Of a stretch of 64,000 bases of DNA, positions 61,506 to 64,000 are shown in pieces (position 1 is the stretch's first letter; every line of letters starts with the position of its first letter). The translations under genes were made by a program, and so were the position numbers. The stretch spans positions 3,074,611 to 3,138,610 of the forward strand of contig NZ_LT839648.1 of NCBI RefSeq assembly GCF_900176885.1. Direction: 5' to 3'. Origin of the DNA: Oceanobacillus senegalensis. GTDB taxonomy: Bacteria > Bacillota > Bacilli > Bacillales > Amphibacillaceae. Under the pieces are notes generated by a model. The model was given only the letters and a program-made list of their open reading frames with translations, was not told the DNA's origin and did not search any database.

Positions 61506-62951
61506 TTATTTTTTATGACTAATTTCATTAAAATTAATTATCCGGTCACTGATTCTCTTTAATAGTTTATGATCATGACTGATTGCTAAAACACCTATAT
61601 TTCTTTCCTTTACAAGCCTTACTATAATCTCCCATAATTTAGCTTGTGTAACAGCATCAAGCATGGTTGTCATTTCATCGGCAATTAAAAATCTTGTTTC
61701 GTCGTGAAGGACTCTCGCTATGCAGAATCTCTGCAATTCTCCTCCAGAAAGTTCACTTGGCCATCTGGAAAGCCATTCATTTTTAATTCCTAATTCTCGA
61801 GTGATTGGACTTTTTTCCATCCCGCTCTCCTCTAACACTTTACGCATACGCCAGCGTGGATTAATCGCTTTTTCTGGATGCTGCCAAATGTATTGAATGG
61901 TTTGCTTACCACTTCTTTTTATTTTGTTTCCGTTTAATAGAATGTCCCCTTCATCCGGTTTTAGATAGCCTGCAATAACCTGAGCCATCGTCGTTTTCCC
62001 CGAACCACTATATCCATGTATTCCAACAATTTCTCCAGAATGAACCGTCACATGAAGATTCTTAAAGAGAAAAGGCTGGTTTCTATATTTAAAACTAATT
62101 CCTTTCACTTCAAGCTTCTCATCATCTTCTTCAATTTCTAAATTATCTTTTCCCTTAAAAAATTCATTTCCTGGTAGTGCATTCCACAGGGCTTTAGTAT
62201 AAGGATGATTTAGTTGTTCACCCTTCCCCGTAAAGGCTTCTGCATCAGCTACCTCAATCGTCTCCCCTTCATGAAACACTACAACTCTATCTGCAATTTC
62301 TAATGCTGATTCAATATCATGCGTGATAAACATAATCCCCTTACCGGCTTTTGCTAGTTTTTTCATTTGAATGGTTGTTTCTTTTAAAACTTTTGGGTCT
62401 AATCCCGGGGTTGGTTCATCTGCTACAATAAGCTCAGCAGGAGAGACCATTGCAGTTGCAGCTAATATCCTCCTAGCCATTCCTCCTGATAGTTCAAATG
62501 GATATTTCTCTTCTGTCTCCTTTGGAAGTCCAATATTCTTAAAGATTTCCTGTTGAAGCTCTTTCTTATTTTTCGAATGAATGGCATCTCGTACCTGTTT
62601 TCCTGTCTTCATTAAAGGATCTAACGACTTAACCGATTGAGGTATAAGGAAAATCGCCTTGCCACGAAGTTTCTCCTGACATGCCTTGTTTAATATTTCT
62701 CCTTTAAACTTAAGAGTCCCCTTGCAGATCGCGTGCTCTGGTAGAATACCAAGAATGGCATTAGCTAAGAGGCTTTTTCCTGACCCGCTTGCACCAACGA
62801 CTGCGACTATTTCTCCTTTATGAATGGTCATGTCCAGCCTTTTTATAACCTCTGTTTTCGTTTCTATTAGCCCTTTTTTATAAGCAAGAAAGGACAGAGA
62901 AAAATTTTCCACCTGTAATATGGGAGGTTGGCTGTTAACTTGTTTTTCCAT
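61506..62951 (-). CDS. Opp/Nik-type ABC transporter, two ATPase domains in one chain
   Basis: A 481-residue protein with two complete ABC domains. Domain 1 (about 10-250): Walker A GASGSGKSL, signature LSGGMARRILAA, Walker B LIVADEPTPGLD. Domain 2 (about 270-478): Walker A GYSGSGKTT, signature LSGGELQRFCIA, Walker B FLIADEMTTMLD. These match OppD/NikD- and OppF/NikE-type halves, usually two separate genes. The substrate (peptide, nickel or metallophore) cannot be decided. It follows the permease by 12 nt. Confidence 0.9.
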   Translation of the reverse strand: MEKQVNSQPPILQVENFSLSFLAYKKGLIETKTEVIKRLDMTIHKGEIVAVVGASGSGKSLLANAILGILPEHAICKGTLKFKGEILNKACQEKLRGKAIFLIPQSVKSLDPLMKTGKQVRDAIHSKNKKELQQEIFKNIGLPKETEEKYPFELSGGMARRILAATAMVSPAELIVADEPTPGLDPKVLKETTIQMKKLAKAGKGIMFITHDIESALEIADRVVVFHEGETIEVADAEAFTGKGEQLNHPYTKALWNALPGNEFFKGKDNLEIEEDDEKLEVKGISFKYRNQPFLFKNLHVTVHSGEIVGIHGYSGSGKTTMAQVIAGYLKPDEGDILLNGNKIKRSGKQTIQYIWQHPEKAINPRWRMRKVLEESGMEKSPITRELGIKNEWLSRWPSELSGGELQRFCIARVLHDETRFLIADEMTTMLDAVTQAKLWEIIVRLVKERNIGVLAISHDHKLLKRISDRIINFNEISHKK

Positions 62952-62963
62952 CCTAGTAACCTC

Positions 62964-63788
62964 CTATAAGCTTCGTCCATGAAAAGGATCTATAAACCGC
63001 TGAATACTTTTTCCTAGCCAATCAAAAAGACCAACCATAATCAATAAAGCTAACCCAGGAAAAAAGGCCAGCCACCACATTCCAATAGATAGATACCTCA
63101 TAGACTCTGACAGAATAATCCCAATGGCTGGTTGTTCTGGCGGAAGGCCAAAGCCAAGAAATGTTATAGCTGCCTCATGCAGGATAGCATGAGGAAACAA
63201 AAGTAGAAATCCTATAAATAATTGTGGTAATAAATGTGGTATAAAATGATGTCTCGCTACCCAGAACTTTGATTTCCCTAATTTCCGTGACATTTCTACA
63301 TATTCCATTGATTTAATTTGTAACATTTCCGAACGAAGTACCCGTGTAAGGCTTGGCCAATGGGTTAAAGCAAGTCCAATCACAACCCCTCGAAAGCCTC
63401 CACCCAATGTAAATGCAATTAAAATTAGTAGGACGATATGTGGAATGCTTAGAAAGAGGTCAACCAGCCATGTTACAATCCTGTCCCAGGTATTATTCCA
63501 TGAAGCTAGTAAACCTAAGAATAAAGCTATTATCGCACTTGAAAAAGCGGCTAGAATGCCAACTCCAATACTTAATGTAAGTCCCTTAATGGTCCTAGCG
63601 AGCATATCTCTGCCTAGCCAATCCGTACCAAAAGGGTGAGTAAAAGTTGGTGCTTGATTCTTATTTTCCATTTGAATAGAGAGACTATTTTCTCCAATGA
63701 AAAGCCCACTTATAATAATTGCTAAAAGAATAAATAGGGTAAACATAATCGTCCATAATGTCCTTCTTCTTAAACCTGCCGATTTCAC
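62964..63788 (-). CDS. Opp/Nik-type ABC transporter, permease C
   Basis: A 274-residue DppC/NikC-type permease with six helices. It has the N-terminal OppC_N segment, the HPFGTDWLGRDMLAR motif (about 51-65) characteristic of this subunit, and the EAA-like loop YVEMSRKLGKSKFWVARHHFIPHLLPQL. GTG start overlaps the preceding stop by one base, with AAGGAGGG upstream. Confidence 0.92.
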   Translation of the reverse strand: MKSAGLRRRTLWTIMFTLFILLAIIISGLFIGENSLSIQMENKNQAPTFTHPFGTDWLGRDMLARTIKGLTLSIGVGILAAFSSAIIALFLGLLASWNNTWDRIVTWLVDLFLSIPHIVLLILIAFTLGGGFRGVVIGLALTHWPSLTRVLRSEMLQIKSMEYVEMSRKLGKSKFWVARHHFIPHLLPQLFIGFLLLFPHAILHEAAITFLGFGLPPEQPAIGIILSESMRYLSIGMWWLAFFPGLALLIMVGLFDWLGKSIQRFIDPFHGRSL

Positions 63789-64000
63789 TAGCTCACCCTC
63801 CTTCTTATGCGAGGGTCAATGACTTTATATAGTAGGTCAGCAAGCACATTCCCCGTATACACAAATACAGTACTAAACAAGACAATACCTAGCAGTAATG
63901 GAACATCTCCTCCTAAACCTGCTTGAACGACTGCTTGACCGAGGCCAGGATACGAGAAGACTTGTTCCGCCAAAACAGCTCCACCGAAAATTTCTCCAAA
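63788..64000 (-). CDS. Opp/Nik-type ABC transporter, permease B (partial)
   Basis: Only the C-terminal 70 codons are in the window; the frame is open to the right edge. GGAVLAEQVFSYPGLGQAVVQA and DVPLLLGIVLFSTVFVYTGNVLADLLYKVIDPRIR are the typical end of a DppB/NikB permease. It pairs with permease C. Confidence 0.9.
   Translation of the reverse strand, partial: FGEIFGGAVLAEQVFSYPGLGQAVVQAGLGGDVPLLLGIVLFSTVFVYTGNVLADLLYKVIDPRIRRRVS

Overview
The window is a low-GC Firmicutes chromosome segment. The rsbRSTUVW-sigB-rsbX module, mazEF, acpS, cshA, tex and sprT lie in the order known from Bacillus subtilis. The typA, odhA, treP/treA/treR and cssRS/htrB genes, a T-box in front of proS, and PerR-, TreR- and sigma-B-type control sites also fit Bacillaceae. 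Loss of alr from its usual place, a catalase between tex and sprT, and interspersed palindromic repeats suggest a halotolerant relative such as the Oceanobacillus/Virgibacillus group. That last placement is inference.

Layout. 1-1000: nine tRNA genes on the minus strand behind one strong promoter. 1648-8892: sprT, a PerR-type catalase gene, tex, rsbX, sigB, rsbW, rsbV. 8988-12980: rsbU, rsbT, rsbS, rsbR, then mazF/mazE. 13589-19275: a LolA-like lipoprotein, nnr, acpS, a rhomboid protease and the cshA helicase. 19706-29851: an EamA transporter with DegV, a carboxylesterase, a YppG-like protein, a decayed 5'-nucleotidase fragment, a PepSY protein with its two-component system (YkoGH-like), a YdbP-like thioredoxin, a DUF368 lipid-carrier transporter, a DDAH-family enzyme and a DUF1232 protein. 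29919-34449: the trehalose operon with its operators. 34614-40309: typA and the cssRS/htrB secretion-stress module. 40345-48855: a zinc ribbon protein, yteA, a beta-hydroxyacid dehydrogenase, a methyltransferase, a cold-shock protein, a lone odhA and trhO. 48974-50272: an intact IS3-family element. 50381-61000: glutathione peroxidase, a polar amino acid ABC transporter with an M20 amidohydrolase, T-box-controlled proS, an aldehyde dehydrogenase, and a plsY-DUF456-pdxK-pncA operon. 61506-64000: an Opp/Nik-type ABC transporter cut by the window end.

How the genes work together. Stress control dominates the left half. RsbR/RsbS/RsbT form the stressosome core, RsbU dephosphorylates RsbV, and RsbV frees sigma-B from RsbW. 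A clear sigma-B promoter overlaps the end of rsbU and gives autoregulation of rsbV-rsbW-sigB-rsbX. Catalase (PerR boxes), glutathione peroxidase, CssRS-HtrB and Csp are further stress functions. The trehalose operon is a complete uptake, cleavage and repression unit whose PTS transporter carries its own IIA domain at the N terminus. NAD and vitamin B6 salvage genes (pncA, pdxK) are co-transcribed with a divergent PlsY paralogue.

No wholly new defence or biosynthetic system is evident. The best leads are non-coding: two or three families of hairpin repeats, one seen in both an 'empty' and a 'filled' form; an array of three near-identical palindromes with no gene attached; a 13-codon ORF with an ideal ribosome binding site beside the treP promoter; and leader or intercistronic hairpins in rsbV, rsbT-rsbU and htrB.
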